DNA of 64,000 nt from Hyposmocoma kahamanoa. Its lineage: Eukaryota > Arthropoda > Insecta > Lepidoptera > Cosmopterigidae. Positions 42,746 to 54,359 of this stretch are shown here, piece by piece. Every line of letters begins with the position of its first letter. Positions within the stretch are counted from its first letter, which is position 1. The position numbers were made by a program, and so were the translations under genes. The stretch is taken from NCBI RefSeq assembly GCF_003589595.1, contig NW_020653851.1, positions 21,135,274 through 21,199,273 on the forward strand, in the 5' to 3' direction. The notes under the pieces were generated by a model. The model did not search any database and was not told where the DNA came from. It was given only the letters and a program-made list of their open reading frames with translations.

Positions 42746-42931
42746 AAAACCTGCCTCCGTAGTATGTCTACGCATGATAGTCGCGACACGCGCGATAACA
42801 TTTCAATACGCGAGCACTATTGGCTGTCTCAATCAGATCTAATTTAGATAGCCAATAGCGCGCGCTTGTTTCAATTTTATCGCGCGCGTCGCGATTATCA
42901 TGCGTAGCCATGCTACGGGGCTGGAGTTTGT
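42746..42931. mobile_element. ~186-bp palindromic MITE
   Basis: Each half is about 80-90 bases and largely the reverse complement of the other: CTACGCATGATAGTCGCGAC and CACTATTGGCTGTCT at left answer GATAGCCAATAG and GTCGCGATTATCATGCGTAG at right. The loop is near 42833-42842. It lies directly after the S3 copy. Confidence 0.75.
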
Positions 42932-44335
42932 CATACGTATGAGTTCGTTGCTTTCGAGGGCAAGGGTGGTCTAGTTTATCCCACCTAAGCTGCTATCCAA
43001 ATATGCAGAGTAGCAGAGTTAGAAATCATAAAGAAATAATAAATAAATCACGAAAATTTCACACGAGCCGTCTCCTCTCCTGAATAATAAGATTTTACCA
43101 TATTTTGTCAGCAGTAACATTTTCATTTGTCTTGCCAGTCATCAATTTGATCTATTACCAACAGAAAAGCATCTAGTAAAATTAAGGCAGTTGCAAGTTC
43201 ATATATTGACATGCCTTTTCATTATTTAAGCTAATCGATAATATCTTCTATTACAAAAAGATATCATATAATAAGCTCAGTTTATTGGAATTATAAAATT
43301 TGAAGTCGATTAAAAATTATGCCTTAATTTTTTTTAAGTAATCAACATTTTTTAAAAACAAGTAAAATAAAGGACTTATTTATCTTATTCTAGTATTTAT
43401 CTACTATATTAATGTTACGATTACTTGTAATCAACAAATCTTGAACAAATATTATTCTATTTAGAATTGATTAATTGAATGGAATACGCGTGTTTACGCG
43501 TATTCCGTTCAATCAATCGATTTGGAGCGAGCGGAAGAAGGTTTCCATCACTAAATAGTTCTTGTGACGGCATAGTGGGTACAAAAAATACACTGCTGTA
43601 CTTGCGGCGTCTAACTAGATATATGTCTGTGGTCGGCGTGCTCCATCCTACACATTGATGTTAGGATTCAATTTTGTCTGTCCTAAGCAAGGAATGAAGG
43701 AAATTTTAATTATTTTTAATAGTACTACTTTAAGTAGGAAAGTTTGACACACGGGAGTTCAATTTCCTACTGCTCAGCTGTTCTGTTTCATAGAGTAGCC
43801 CAAATAAAGAGTGTTAGTATTTGTAAAATGGCACGACATTTCTTTTCCTTATGTTTAGGGGCGATTCGATTTGCATATTCGGATTAGACATCAGCGTCTC
43901 GTTTGCCTCTTCAAATATTTATCTCCCTCAACCTGTCACCCTGTAGAAATGATATGAATGTTTTAACTGGCAAAGCCACATGTGTGATCGTACATCAAAA
44001 GTGCTTTTATCAACGTCATAAAAATTATACGAACTATATGAAACAAATTACGTATAAATATGAAATTTAATAACTCTCCTGTATGAGCATAAGAAAGTTA
44101 TCGATTAAGTTTTTTCCCAGAACAAAAGAGTGTTTGTTTCCTGTACAAAGCAAAACTTTGATTTTTTTTCTAAGTGTTCGACATCTTTGTATTAATAATT
44201 ATAATATACTAGTTGAGTAATTTCACAGAAAATAATTCGATAAAAAATTAATTAAAAGAGCGTATATGTATTGCTTTTATTTAATAATTAATTTACAGCG
44301 AATAGATCACGATAGTGACCAGTATTATTTTTAAA
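42932..44335. other. No gene seen; contains one hairpin
   Basis: AT-rich with no recognised protein or repeat family apart from the hairpin at 43467-43520 and an S3 tail fragment near 44172-44215 (AAGTGTTCGACATCTTTGTA). Confidence 0.45.
43467..43520. repeat. 25-bp-stem hairpin with 4-base loop
   Basis: GGAATACGCGT and ACGCGTATTCC flank loop GTTT. Pairing extends outward to 25 bases with one mismatch and two G-T pairs. Confidence 0.75.
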
Positions 44336-44345
44336 NNNNNNNNNN
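44336..44345. other. Assembly gap (10 N)
   Basis: Ten N bases directly left of the hexanucleotide array. The true length is unknown. Confidence 0.99.
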
Positions 44346-44392
44346 GCGGAGGCGGAGGCGGAGGCGGAGGCGGAGGCGGAGGCGGAGGCGGA
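44346..44392. repeat. (GGCGGA)n array at the gap edge
   Basis: Nearly eight GC-rich hexamer units in AT-rich DNA. The array probably continues into the gap. A proline-rich minus-strand frame across it is spurious. Confidence 0.95.
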
Positions 44393-44659
44393 TACATATT
44401 TATTTGTAAGCATACACGGTAAATACAGTTTACATGTTTAAGATTACACTTATGGTTCAGCGTGCTGCGCCAGTAACTGGCATACAAATGTTAATAGCAA
44501 ATATTATACATTGTTGGCATTTATTACACATAGTTATACATATTACTTATATAATTAAAATCATATCGTATTACATTATAAAATTAAATTTTGTTCATTA
44601 AATAATATAATTAGAGAAAAATTGTGATTTAATAAAAAACAGTGTGCAGACAATCAAAC

Positions 44660-44830
44660 CAATAGCCTTGTCTCAATTAGGGAATTCCCCGTTCTATGGA
44701 TACAAGAGCAACGGAATTGAGTCTAGTGTATACCCAGAACACAGAACTAATTTAAAAAACTCATTTTCCAAATTGGTCCGGGATCGACCCAGGACCTTTC
44801 CAGCGCCCATGGTGCAAACCTAGGTCATCA
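44660..44830 (-). mobile_element. SINE S4 copy
   Basis: AAATTGGTCCGGGATCGACC (reversed, degraded B box) and CCAGCGCCCATGG match the copy at 46025 and the pair at 15505. Confidence 0.55.
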
Positions 44831-44985
44831 ATTTTAAGTTGACTAGTTTATTGTGTCAAAACCTTTTGTTTACAATAAAAATATGATCTAACCCTCTAAG
44901 CTACTGTTGATAAGAACAAACAAGCTGCGGGTTGTTGTGGGCTGTTACTCGTTGCCAGCACGCAAAAAGAATCCTTATAGTGTTT

Positions 44986-45575
44986 GTGCACTGCGTCCGA
45001 TCCGTATCAGTTCTGAATCTGAGAAATGGCGGTCCGAAATAGCCATTGCACTATTTATATTAAGCCATAAGGGATTGCGCACTAAATTCGAATTCCGTCT
45101 GCCGAAATAGAGAATACCTTCAATTCGGTCCATGATTTTCTTGGACCATAACCCTGACATGATGGGGTCATGTAGCCATGTGTAGGTAGCCGCGTCATAC
45201 ACATATATAAAATTAAATCAAATGTAAAAGTAAAATTTCTTGATATCTCGTCTTAGTTCATCGTGTTTATTATAAAACGTTCCGAAGTCAGCCCATTAGA
45301 AGAAGATGCACTCTTTATTACTATTGTCTCCGTACGTACAATAATAATGCCCAAAGTTGGCTGCGATTGAAAGGACACATAGTTAACGAATGACTTAAAT
45401 GATGCTTGTAATACAGTTCCAGAATGATCACAACCTCTAGGTGTACAAGCGATCCGTATTTTTTCAATTCGGATCTGACTCAGTGCACAAGCGACATTCG
45501 AAGTCGGTCAGTATTTTCTAATGTTCTCGAATTGGGAACGGATACGGATCGGATGAAGTGCACAAACACGCTTAT
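44986..45575 (+). mobile_element. Family A element, copy 4, enlarged
   Basis: The left end TTTGTGCACTGCGTCCGATC and right end ATCCGTATCCG-type (plus: GGATGAAGTGCACAAAC) are inverted. The core CTAGGTGTACAAGCGATCCG lies at about 45438. About 370 bases near 45050-45416 are extra relative to other copies, probably an insertion. Confidence 0.55.
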
Positions 45576-46024
45576 GATGAAAACGCCTCAACTTTGCTAA
45601 TGGTACATTACAATAATTGACTCGACCGTCCCATATGTGGCAAACACCGCTGTAACTTCGCATAATATCGCACCTAGCGTGTACTTAAACGTAATCTTGT
45701 CTGAACACACGACTCATTAAAAGTTGAAAAGCCTCCAAGAACCATAAAGCTTGGCATTTTGATCCGCAAACGAGTGGCTGTAAACCGTTGTTTACGTCTT
45801 GTGTATTTTTTATCATATTTCATTCGTAACTGTTTTGTACCAGATTTGAGAAGAATTAAGGCTTGTTCAGAGTAAAACACGCACTGACTGAGTTTGCGGT
45901 GGTGATCAGTTGTATGATTGTACCTAGTGTTAGGTTCATGGAAAATTTCCATTTGGAAAAAATATTGTTTTCCCATTTTTTTCCAATTTTTCCATACTCA
46001 GCTCTATTATGCGAATTTCTGAAA

Positions 46025-46140
46025 ATAAACCTAGCAGGGTTTACATATTTCGTTTTCCAAATTGGTCCTATCGGGAATCGAACCCTGGACTTCCTCATCC
46101 AGCGCCCACAGTAAAAATCACTAAACCAACGTGGTTGTAA
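46025..46140 (-). mobile_element. SINE S4 copy
   Basis: CGGGAATCGAACCCTGGAC is a reversed B box; CCAGCGCCCACAG and CAACGTGG complete the tRNA-like head. It matches the S4 pair at 15505-15770. Confidence 0.65.
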
Positions 46141-46719
46141 AAGAAATAACTTTTAAAAGTAATATACATTTAACTATACATTTGTAATGTGTACACATTT
46201 GTTAGTAATCTAAATAAACTGTAAATATGTATGTATTACTGAGTTCTACGCCGTAGCCATGAGCAGCACGTAGTAAATCCACCTTGACATATGACTCATT
46301 AAGGTAAAAATATGACTCACGTACAAAAGTTAGGCGGAGGGAAACAAGGTATTCAAGAAAAAGGCAATAAAAAAGAATCCACAAGCGTTTCCCACACATC
46401 TGTGACTTATCTCTTTACGAATAAAAGAAACGACAAAAAAGAGAACAATAAGAAAGTGATAACAAGCCAAGGGGTGCACGTAATTGGCAAAGTTGAGCCA
46501 GGCTCCGTCAATTAATTCCTTTAGAAACAGATACTGCTAGAAGCTAGAAAAAGGGGTCAATGGAGCTAGAACCAGCCAAGAGCTAGAACACTTTTTTATG
46601 TCACGGTAATGCGACGACATCAAAACAAGAACAATTCACACACACTATTGAAACCCCGTATCGCGAGTACCACAAATTACACCCAATAAAATTTATTCAT
46701 ATTAGGCAACAACACTTGT
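46141..46719. other. No confident gene
   Basis: A Lys/Gly-rich 67-codon frame at 46312-46515 has no recognisable domain. A SINE S1 3' fragment (ACACTATTGAAACCCC…) may lie near 46640-46690. Confidence 0.35.
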
Positions 46720-46870
46720 GTTATGGAAATCGGAAACACCTACGGTACCACAAACACCCGAGACAATACAAAAGTTTTCTCCACTGACTCGGCCGGGAAT
46801 CGAACCCGGGTCCTCAAAGATGGCGACACCGGTGTGCAAGCCAGTCGACCACCGAGGTCGTCAGGTTATT
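46720..46870 (-). mobile_element. SINE S2, best copy
   Basis: TGTGTTATGGAAATCGGAAA at its 3' side, GGGAATCGAACCCGGGTCC (reversed perfect B box) and AGTCGACCACCGAGGTCG (reversed A-box region) are all present. It is followed at about 46875 by the family B fragment ACTGCTTGGCGACAGAAA. Confidence 0.75.
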
Positions 46871-46934
46871 GTATACTGCTTGGCGACAGAAAAAGTAAGG
46901 TGCCTTTATGTATTAATTCTAACACTGATCCGTG

Positions 46935-47065
46935 ATAGCCTAAGTGGTTTGATCTACTGCCTCTATAACAGAGGACGTAGGTTCAAAACCTCTAAAGTTT
47001 TGCGGAATTTATACGCGAATCTTAAAGATCATGGCCCATCAAGGTATAAAAACCTTTCCCACGGC
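46935..47065 (+). mobile_element. tRNA-like SINE S5, copy 1
   Basis: GATAGCCTAAGTGGTTTGAT (A-box-like) and GTAGGTTCAAAACCTC (degraded B box), followed by TTGCGGAATTTATACG, shared with 59126-59235. Confidence 0.55.
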
Positions 47066-47539
47066 GTACATAAATGATACAAGCCTAGATTTATACAAAA
47101 ATGTGTGTACTTTACAATGGTATGTGTCGTTTTATTGTAGGCACTGGGAATTGTGGAATGAAAACAAAAAATTGTGTTTTTTGTATGTATAGTTGATCGC
47201 CCAGAGAAAGATTTCGGTCTTATTCCTACAAATATTTGATCACGCAGGGTTCACATGCGAGTATGATGATATTTATTTTCACAGAAAATTTAACAATAAC
47301 TGCCCTGTTACATGTTAACCCCGTAGATTTTCGAAAATTTCATACACTGGTTCCGATTGCAAGATCTAAGCTTACTTTTAGAAGGAAATTGGCAACATCC
47401 TTATTTGAAAATAACTGAAATTTGAATAGAGTGCGGAGTAGGTACCACTTACAGAATTGGATTATTTTTCTATGTCAAAGATTACTGAATGGTATTGCAA
47501 CATTGCAACTCTCTACTGTGCTACAAAACAAACCAACGA

Positions 47540-47645
47540 ACGACCTTATGAATCTTTTTAAGTGCTTATTGCAGATCTTTTATTTTGGTTTGTAACGATT
47601 TTTTCACCATAGCGCCATCTGCGAGAAATCTGACACTTTTTCTTC
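47540..47645 (-). repeat. Family S3 fragment (5' extension only)
   Basis: TTTGGTTTGTAACGATTTTT and CATAGCGCCATCTGCGAGAA match the part of S3 upstream of its tRNA-like module. Confidence 0.5.
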
Positions 47646-47950
47646 ATTCAGCCAGTATTGTGACGCCAACATTAGAATGGTGATAACTTGTAGCTAGTTA
47701 CTTTATAAATGCTTTATTGTCCTAGCAGCACACGTTTGCAGGACTCAAGTCAGAATTAAAGTCGGGTTTTCACCGCCCTCGGGGCTTTCCTGCGACGTAG
47801 AATCTTTTATGAAAATTATATACGTTTTGCATTTTGATCTTTTAGATTGAAACGTTACTACGTAGTAAGTGCCGGAACATAAAGGTAAGCTCTACTTGTG
47901 AAAGCGCGGACCGTTATAAACTCAAAAGTTATTCACCAAGATATGACTAG

Positions 47951-48238
47951 TTTTTTTATAACACCATGTGACAGTCGTGCGCCTGGTGGTAAGCGACACA
48001 CCTGTCCATAGCAGTTGCAGTGCTACTCAGAGCTTTAGATCGCAAAGATCTGAGGGGCTCTGCCACTGCGCCCGTCACCGTGACACGTAAGTTGACAAGT
48101 CCCATGTGCCTGTAATTTCACCAGCACCCTTACCCTTCAAAACTGGAACGCAGCAATGCTCACATTACTGCTTGGGTGCAGAAATAGGTAAGGTGGCAGT
48201 ACTGCCCTGGACGGACTCTTTCACAAGCTCTACTGCTA
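47951..48238 (-). repeat. Family B repeat copy
   Basis: From AACACCATGTGACAGTCG to CACAAGCTCTACTGCTAC. Near full length. Confidence 0.65.
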
Positions 48239-48311
48239 CTATAAATGTCATGTCATGTCTGAGTCAGGGCCACTTCAGCAGAAACTGTAGCAAATAGGTA
48301 CCATATATTGG

Positions 48312-48540
48312 CAGTAGAACTCCGTGTCAAATAGTTCGTCCCGGGAAGTACCGCTCATATTTCTGCATTGCAGTTTGGAAGGGTTAGGCATGCTGGTGTA
48401 ATTACAGGCACATAGGACTTGTCAACTTAAGTATCGGGGTGATAAGGGCAAAATGGCAGTGCTCCTCAGATCTTTGTCATTTAAAACTCTGAATGACACT
48501 GCATCTGTTATGGACACACATATCGCATGTACCACTGGAT
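48312..48540 (+). repeat. Family B repeat copy
   Basis: From CAGTAGAACTCCGTGTCAAA, through AGGCACATAGGACTTGTCAA, to TGCATCTGTTATGGACACAC. The right end is diverged. Confidence 0.6.
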
Positions 48541-48831
48541 GTACACAACAAATAAAAAAAGATCATTACAAAATTTATGTTGTTTTCTCTATGTTATGTG
48601 TTTATACCGCTGTGTACAAATTTGCTGTGCTTTTGTGTTATACCCTGTTAAGTGATTGTAAATGTTTGTTTTTGCTTGTATTTGTGCTGAATAAACGTTT
48701 TGTCCGTCTATCTGAAACCTATCGTGAAACAAAATCTTTATGCAAAAAGTTATTATTATATTGCTTCTGTGTGTGACATAAATCCGTGGGCGTGACACGC
48801 TTAGATGTTGCCATGTATAATTGTTTTTATA

Positions 48832-49112
48832 ACATCTAGTGACGGGACGAACAAATCGTGCGCCTGATGGCAAGCTACAGGCCTGTCCATAACAGTTACA
48901 GTGCCATTCAGAGCTTTAAATTGCAAAGATCTGAGGGGTACCACCACTGCGCCCGTCACCCGGAGACATAAGTTGACAAGTTCTATGTGCCTGTAATTTT
49001 ACCAGCACCCTTACCCTTCAAAACTGGAACACAGTAATGCTGACATTACTGCTTGGCGGTAGAAATAGGTAAGGTGGCAGTATTTCCCTGGACGAACTCT
49101 TTCACAAGGAGC
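48832..49112 (-). repeat. Family B repeat, full-length copy
   Basis: From ATCTAGTGACGGGACGAACA to CTTTCACAAGGAGCTCTA. The inverse neighbour of the copy at 48312. Confidence 0.7.
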
Positions 49113-49234
49113 TCTAATAAATATAATAAATGATAAATATTAAGAAGTGTTTATTTGCAAGCAATTCCTAGAGTTTCTTAATCAATATTCTTAAGAGGAG
49201 TCTGCCTTATGAATGAATTATGTATAATCACTGC

Positions 49235-49410
49235 CAAAAACTGCCTCCGTGGCTAAACGGTTACCATGCTCGTCTGGAGAAATATTTGTATGGCCTACAT
49301 TTATTTAACTCGTGAGTTTGGGTGTAATTTGTGGTTGTCTATGTGCGTGTCCATGGCACCCGCGAAGCAGGGTGTCCCTATTGCGAGAATATGAGTGTGT
49401 GCGTTATTAA
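49235..49410 (+). mobile_element. SINE S1 with deleted B-box segment
   Basis: Head ACTGCCTCCGTGGCTAAACG, then a jump at about 49270 to GGAGAAATATTTGTATGGCC. The body and GTGTGCGTTATT tail start are present. Confidence 0.75.
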
Positions 49411-49521
49411 ATTAAAATGAGTTTGACGATTTCAAATATAATTTACTTTCCTATGAAACGTAGATATTTTCAATTTAAACTTAATGAAAGCTCTTCATGG
49501 TAACGGTTCTACTGAGACTTA

Positions 49522-50115
49522 GGGCGCGTTCAAATTAGCCACTGTTAGACGTGCTGCAGCAGCGCTATCACTTTTCATATAACATCTAGAAGCGCTGCAA
49601 CCACCCAGGGGCCGCGCGACGGCCGCGCGACTGTCGCGCTGCAGTCACGCTCGGTTGCAGTCACGGTTAGTGAGGTGTACATGTTAATTTTTCAAATTAA
49701 CCACGATGGGTGAAAATCGAATTGAAGAATTTATAGAGAATGTAAAACAACACCCTGCAATATGGGATTGAGTTTCGCCAGTTATTCCAATCGACTGGTT
49801 AAAAAAGCTATGGGAAAATTTACATCAAAAATTTGTTGACAATTTTGAAACTGAAACTATGTATAACTGAAAAAAACATAGCAGGTGAATAATTTTTAAT
49901 ATCTATACGTGAAGTGTATGCCCCAAGAACGCTGATCTCCTTAACTATATAGCTTTTGGTTCTGAATACAAGTGTTAAATAAACGTAAAAATCCCATAAA
50001 AAGCCGTAAACCAGGCAAAAACTATTTACAAATATTTTTCGTAACTCAGTCAAAAGATGAAACATCACAAAAAAGCGCTGCAGCGCTTCTAACAGCGGCT
50101 AATTTGAACACGCCT
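49522..50115 (+). mobile_element. Harbinger-like element, copy 2, with MADF-like remnant
   Basis: The ends are GGGCGCGTTCAAATTAGCC and GGCTAATTTGAACACGCC in inverse, flanked by TTA on both sides (49519-49521 and 50116-50118). This 3-bp duplication is typical of PIF/Harbinger. A plus-strand frame from ATG at about 49706 reads MGENRIEEFIENVKQHPAIW then D and a stop, resembling the first helix of a MADF domain, the accessory DNA-binding protein of some Harbinger elements. A CpG-rich subterminal zone lies at about 49600-49650. No transposase, so it depended on a relative. Confidence 0.75.
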
Positions 50116-50118
50116 TTA

Positions 50119-50949
50119 ATCATTTGAATATAAAGGTAAGAAAAATTTTAAGGTGGATTTTGGTTAGGGCGCAGTCATTGCAGTCATAGTAGGTTTCAAT
50201 ACTTATATGCAAGGCATTTAGGCAGTCAAAACATGATATTTGAATTTAGTTCTTTATTAACTCAAATTATAATACGAAAGTTAAATTTTCATTTTATACG
50301 TTGGATACGTAAGAAACAAAAGGCCTTTAAAATACAGTTTCAGGACCTGATTTTGTCACTACCACTCTTTAACCTTCACAGTTTATAATAGTAAGCTCCA
50401 CTCTATAGTGTTGCCATGGTGAAATAAAAATTATGTTGGTTTAGTAGATTTTTATTATTTTTTAAAGAAGTGACTTAAGTCTCAAGTATTCTAGAGGTTG
50501 AAAACTTCAGTTTCGAATCTCGAAAACGCCATAAAATCGTCGATACTGTCGCTATTTCCGAGATCGCAATTCGCGGAATGGAGCCCTAATGTAGACCCTA
50601 AGCTTACGCTAAGGCGTTCAGAGTGGCGCACGAGAACTAAGAGGGCCGACCCCAAAATATATGGACATAAAGTACTTGACGATAAACAAGATATTTTTCT
50701 GTTTTGTATGATGATTAATGAAAAATCTATTCGCTATTAACGCCGTGTAATCGCTCTAAGTGTTGTAACTACCATAGTAGTTTATGTGACTGTTACATAA
50801 TGAAAAGCATTAAAATACGAGTGTGGGCTTGTGAAACAAGCCGACAGGCGAGTTTCATAAAAACATCACACGAGTGAGTGGTTTAATGCGTAATTATTTA
50901 CAGCTACATACACTACTTTATCTATACATATATTATAAGATCTCTATTA
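50119..50949. other. No recognised gene
   Basis: An 80-codon frame at 50498-50740 is GC-richer than its flanks but shows no motif I recognise. Confidence 0.35.
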
Positions 50950-51345
50950 TGATTCAGATTCAGATTCAGATTCATTTATTTCTCAAATATAACATTACAG
51001 TATAAATTGCATTACATGTCAAGTATAAGAAATTATATTGAGATCGTCAGACAAAAAGGAAAATTATAAGAAAAGCACACAATAATTAGAAAATTAACAA
51101 TTCATTATATAATATTGTTGTCATTAAATTACATATCGGATATCATTCTCCATCAAGGATCGTCATAAGTTGATAATTATACAAGAGCATGTTAATGCGG
51201 TAAAAATTAGAATAAAAATATTAAAATAGAAAATACTGAATTCGTTACAATTTAAAGTCCATTAATTCTTTTACAGAGTATATAGGATTTTTCAAGAAAA
51301 AGTCTTTCAGCCGGCGCCTAAATATAAATATGTGTTCAGGAACCG
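50950..51345 (-). pseudogene. CR1/Jockey-like LINE 3' end with (GATTCA)n tail
   Basis: The minus strand ends FRRRLKDFFLKNPIYSVKEL then MDFKL and a stop at 51245-51247, the typical R-R-L-K…Y-S-x-x-E C-terminus. About 290 bases of 3' UTR run down to a GATTCA hexamer array at about 50952-50973, the LINE's microsatellite tail. 5' truncated. Confidence 0.65.
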
Positions 51346-53054
51346 CATATTAGACTGGAGAAATGGTGGCAAATAAAAACTTTTCTCACGCATGTCACAC
51401 AGCCGTAGTTTTTATTTAATTCATAGACAAACTAGAGTCAGCCCCAACTATCGTATCGTTCGATATCAAATTGAAATTGTGGAATCAAATTGTTTTGTTT
51501 CTCAGAGAAGTTCGAAATTTGAATGTCATAATAAAATCGAATTCCATGTTATTATGAAGCAATAATAACATTTTCACATAAGAAATTTGTTCTAACAAAA
51601 CAGTTTATTAAAGATAAATAAATACGTATGATAAAATGCTGGTCGTAATTTGCAGTTTTTGAACACATCATAGAGTGGTTTATGATATGTGTGCAGATAA
51701 ATGTTATAAATTGTCATTCGTTCCGTTACGTACATATTTAAAAATAAATATTAAAAATGACAATTTTGAATTGGATTGTACCATAATCCTTTTACCAATT
51801 CTTAATCAACCGAGTCCGAATTTAACACCGTTGTTTATTCAATCAAATTGCAGACCTAATTGAAATGGAAACGGAGTTTGTTACATCTGGATCACTTACC
51901 ACAAACAAAACTCGAATCGCTCGTTGCGTACCCAGTTATCCGGTGAACCGACCATCCCATCACACCAATGTCAACAAATAAATCTTTGCAGATGATACAC
52001 CTTCGTTAACCAGTTCAGAATTATTTTTTATAAAAACCGGATTTCATTTATTAAATTACATTTGAAGAAGGGATAAAAGCTATTTAATTTAATTTGAATA
52101 AAACTTGTTTATGTTAGAGATTTATGACACCGGATATGGTATTTAATAAAATGTTTGCTACCACTGCAAATGTTATTAAATTTTAATACAATGGAATATT
52201 GACGACGAAACACTTTTACTGTTAATTGACATCAAGTTACATCAAACATTAATTAACCGTATTCACGAACTAACAATACACTTTAACAAGTTTGCTGAAA
52301 TCACATATACAAATAAAGTTACCTGTACAAACGCCACATTCAGATTATCGTAACAATTGTAAACAAAGTTTTGTATTATCATAAACGTGCAACACCAAAT
52401 GTTACCGACAAAACAACACCTGTTGAACTTCCTATGCTACATACACTGATAAATATATAATATATTTGAAATAACTATGCGTGAAATATAGATATCTTTA
52501 TTTGATGCATTATTTTTGTAAATAGTTTTTTTTTTTGTATATTTACAAGTGATATTTATTTCGGGACGCGTCGAGGGATGGGCGTGCGGTCGCCGCGAGG
52601 TTCGCGCTCCTACTGCCCGAAACTGAAAATCGTAAACGAGCTTTCAGTTGTTTTCAGGGGATTGTGGGAACATTAATGGATGTTCAACCTTTTTAAAACA
52701 TTATAATGTGCAAAGTTTGCTCATTTGAAACAATAATATAGTGTTTTCACGTATTATATTATTTACTACGTAACTGTAACATATGTAACTTTGTGTACTT
52801 TTTTCCTGCTTTTTGAATATCAAGTAAATAAGATTCAATAAATTCCACATTGAAGGTTTACACAAGTCGTCAAAGGCGTGCGAAGTTTCCTACTCGTATT
52901 GGACCTGCTCCACGTAAAGCTATACAATAAGGAAATTTATTTGTACAATCTATTTGCGGCCTTAGATCTGCTGACAGCTGTCGGCCATTCTTTAAACGGT
53001 TAAAAGTGCTAACATTCCCAACTCTGTACATATTGGAATCATGTACATTTACCA
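51346..53054. other. Large AT-rich interval, no gene seen
   Basis: Only short frames (51675-51863 and 52870-53061), none recognisable. No tRNA-like boxes or inverted ends identified. Confidence 0.45.
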
Positions 53055-53155
53055 TGGTCACGGTTGAATGGGACCTGTAAAGGACCCGAAATGTCGGTTT
53101 GTTTGAAAAAACAAATATACGCGATTTAAATCTGGAAAAACAGTTTCATTTCCTA
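53055..53155 (+). repeat. Family T repeat, copy 2
   Basis: GGGACCTGTAAAGGACCCG, AAATGTCGGTTTGTTTG, then CAAATATACGCGATTTAAAT and ACAGTTTCATTTCCTATG. Confidence 0.6.
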
Positions 53156-53229
53156 TGTGTAACAATCGCGACAACCTAAGAACTCGATATCATGTACATT
53201 TCTAAAATCTAACCCTGAACTCAACAGGA

Positions 53230-53716
53230 AATAAACACTTGGTCTGGGATTTAATCTACGCCCTAGAAATCAAATATTTACCACTGGCTCCATCCCTTGT
53301 AAAACAGCTCTTAATAAAAAAAGCGCCCTTAACATGGTGCCTTAACTCTACAATAAACTGCCACAAATGTTAAAAATCCTCTCCTTGGATACGTTCAGGA
53401 GGGAATTGTAAAGGCTATTAACTAAAAATGCTATTTACACGGTTGATGAATATTTAAATGACAATACAGTGTGAATTATTATTTATACGCTTATAATTTA
53501 ATATTACAAAACGGAATGAATTAAAATATTCTCTTTACATCGAATAGAATTCTTACTTGACCTTAAATTGTATAATTTGATATTTTCTAAAGTAATTAGA
53601 TTTTACATTAAAATGTTCGTAGACCTCTGTAAGAGATGCATCATAGCTGTGTTGAATTAACCTGTACACCCTATGTTATGACCTATGACAACGAATAAAT
53701 ATATTGATTGATTGAT
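53230..53716 (+). pseudogene. CR1/Jockey-like LINE 3' end with (ATTG)n tail
   Basis: Frame pieces LYNKLPQMLKILSLDTFRRE and LLTKNAIYTVDEYLND show the Y-N-K-L-P…F-R-R-E-L…Y-T-x-x-E-Y-L ending. A stop precedes LYNK. The 3' UTR ends in ATTGATTGATTGAT at 53703-53716. A SINE S1 follows within 20 bases. Confidence 0.65.
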
Positions 53717-53732
53717 ATCAAGTGAAGGGATA

Positions 53733-53908
53733 AACTGCCTCCGTTACCATACAGGACTGCCATGCTGAGGTCCCGGGTCCGATTCCCGGGCCGGGAGAAA
53801 TATTTATATGGCCTACATTTAATTCTCTCGTGAGTTTGGGTGTAATTTGTGATTGTCTGCCTATGTGTGTGTCCATGGCACCTGTGATACAGGTTTTCCC
53901 TAGTGATA
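53733..53908 (+). mobile_element. SINE S1 with A-box deletion
   Basis: ACTGCCTCCGTTACCATACA lacks the GGCCGAACG part of the A box. The B-box region reads GGTCCGATTCC. Body and GTGTCCATGGCACC follow. Confidence 0.8.
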
Positions 53909-53929
53909 CTTTTTAAAAAACAAAAAGTC

Positions 53930-54106
53930 GTGCGCACTCAGAGCTACAAATCGCAAAGACCTGACGGTCGCTGCCACTTCCAACTAAGACCTAACCTTGA
54001 GAAGTCCTATAGTTTCACTAGCACCCTTACCTTTCAAACCTCAAAATTAAAATGCTCGCATTACTGCTGGGCGACTGAAATAGTAACAGTGGCAGTTCAT
54101 TCTTTT
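53930..54106 (-). repeat. Family B copy, partial
   Basis: ACTCAGAGCTACAAATCGCA to AATAGTAACAGTGGCAGTTC. Confidence 0.55.
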
Positions 54107-54117
54107 GTATTGTGTTG

Positions 54118-54290
54118 TCGACCTCCGTGGTCGAGTGGTTCGCACACCGCTTTTTGTGGTGGCGCCATCTCTGAGGTCCGGGTGAAGGTGCGATCCCCGG
54201 CCAGTGTAGTCTATATTGTCTCGGGTGTAGGTGTCTGTGGTACTGTTGTTGTTTCCGATTTCCATAACACAAGTGCTTTAGCTACTTATT
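54118..54290 (+). mobile_element. SINE S2 copy (plus strand)
   Basis: CGACCTCCGTGGTCGAGTGG contains an exact A-box pattern. The B-box position GGTGCGATCCCCGG is degraded. CTCGGGTGTAGGTGTCTGTG and TTTCCGATTTCCATAACACA complete the body. It runs through a 221-codon open frame (53903-54568), which is therefore an artefact of joined repeats. Confidence 0.75.
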
Positions 54291-54359
54291 TTGCGATCAG
54301 AGCAACGTATGTGTTGTTGTATAATACTTATTTATACATGTCTTGCACAAGGAGCTCTA

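Noticed and set aside
44293..44487. Proline-rich minus-strand frame
   Set aside because: Caused by the hexanucleotide array and crossing N bases.
46718..47077. 119-codon plus-strand frame
   Set aside because: Read through SINE S2 and S5; no independent coding evidence.
51346..53054. Hidden gene in the largest unannotated interval
   Set aside because: Frames are short and AT-biased, with no motif on either strand.
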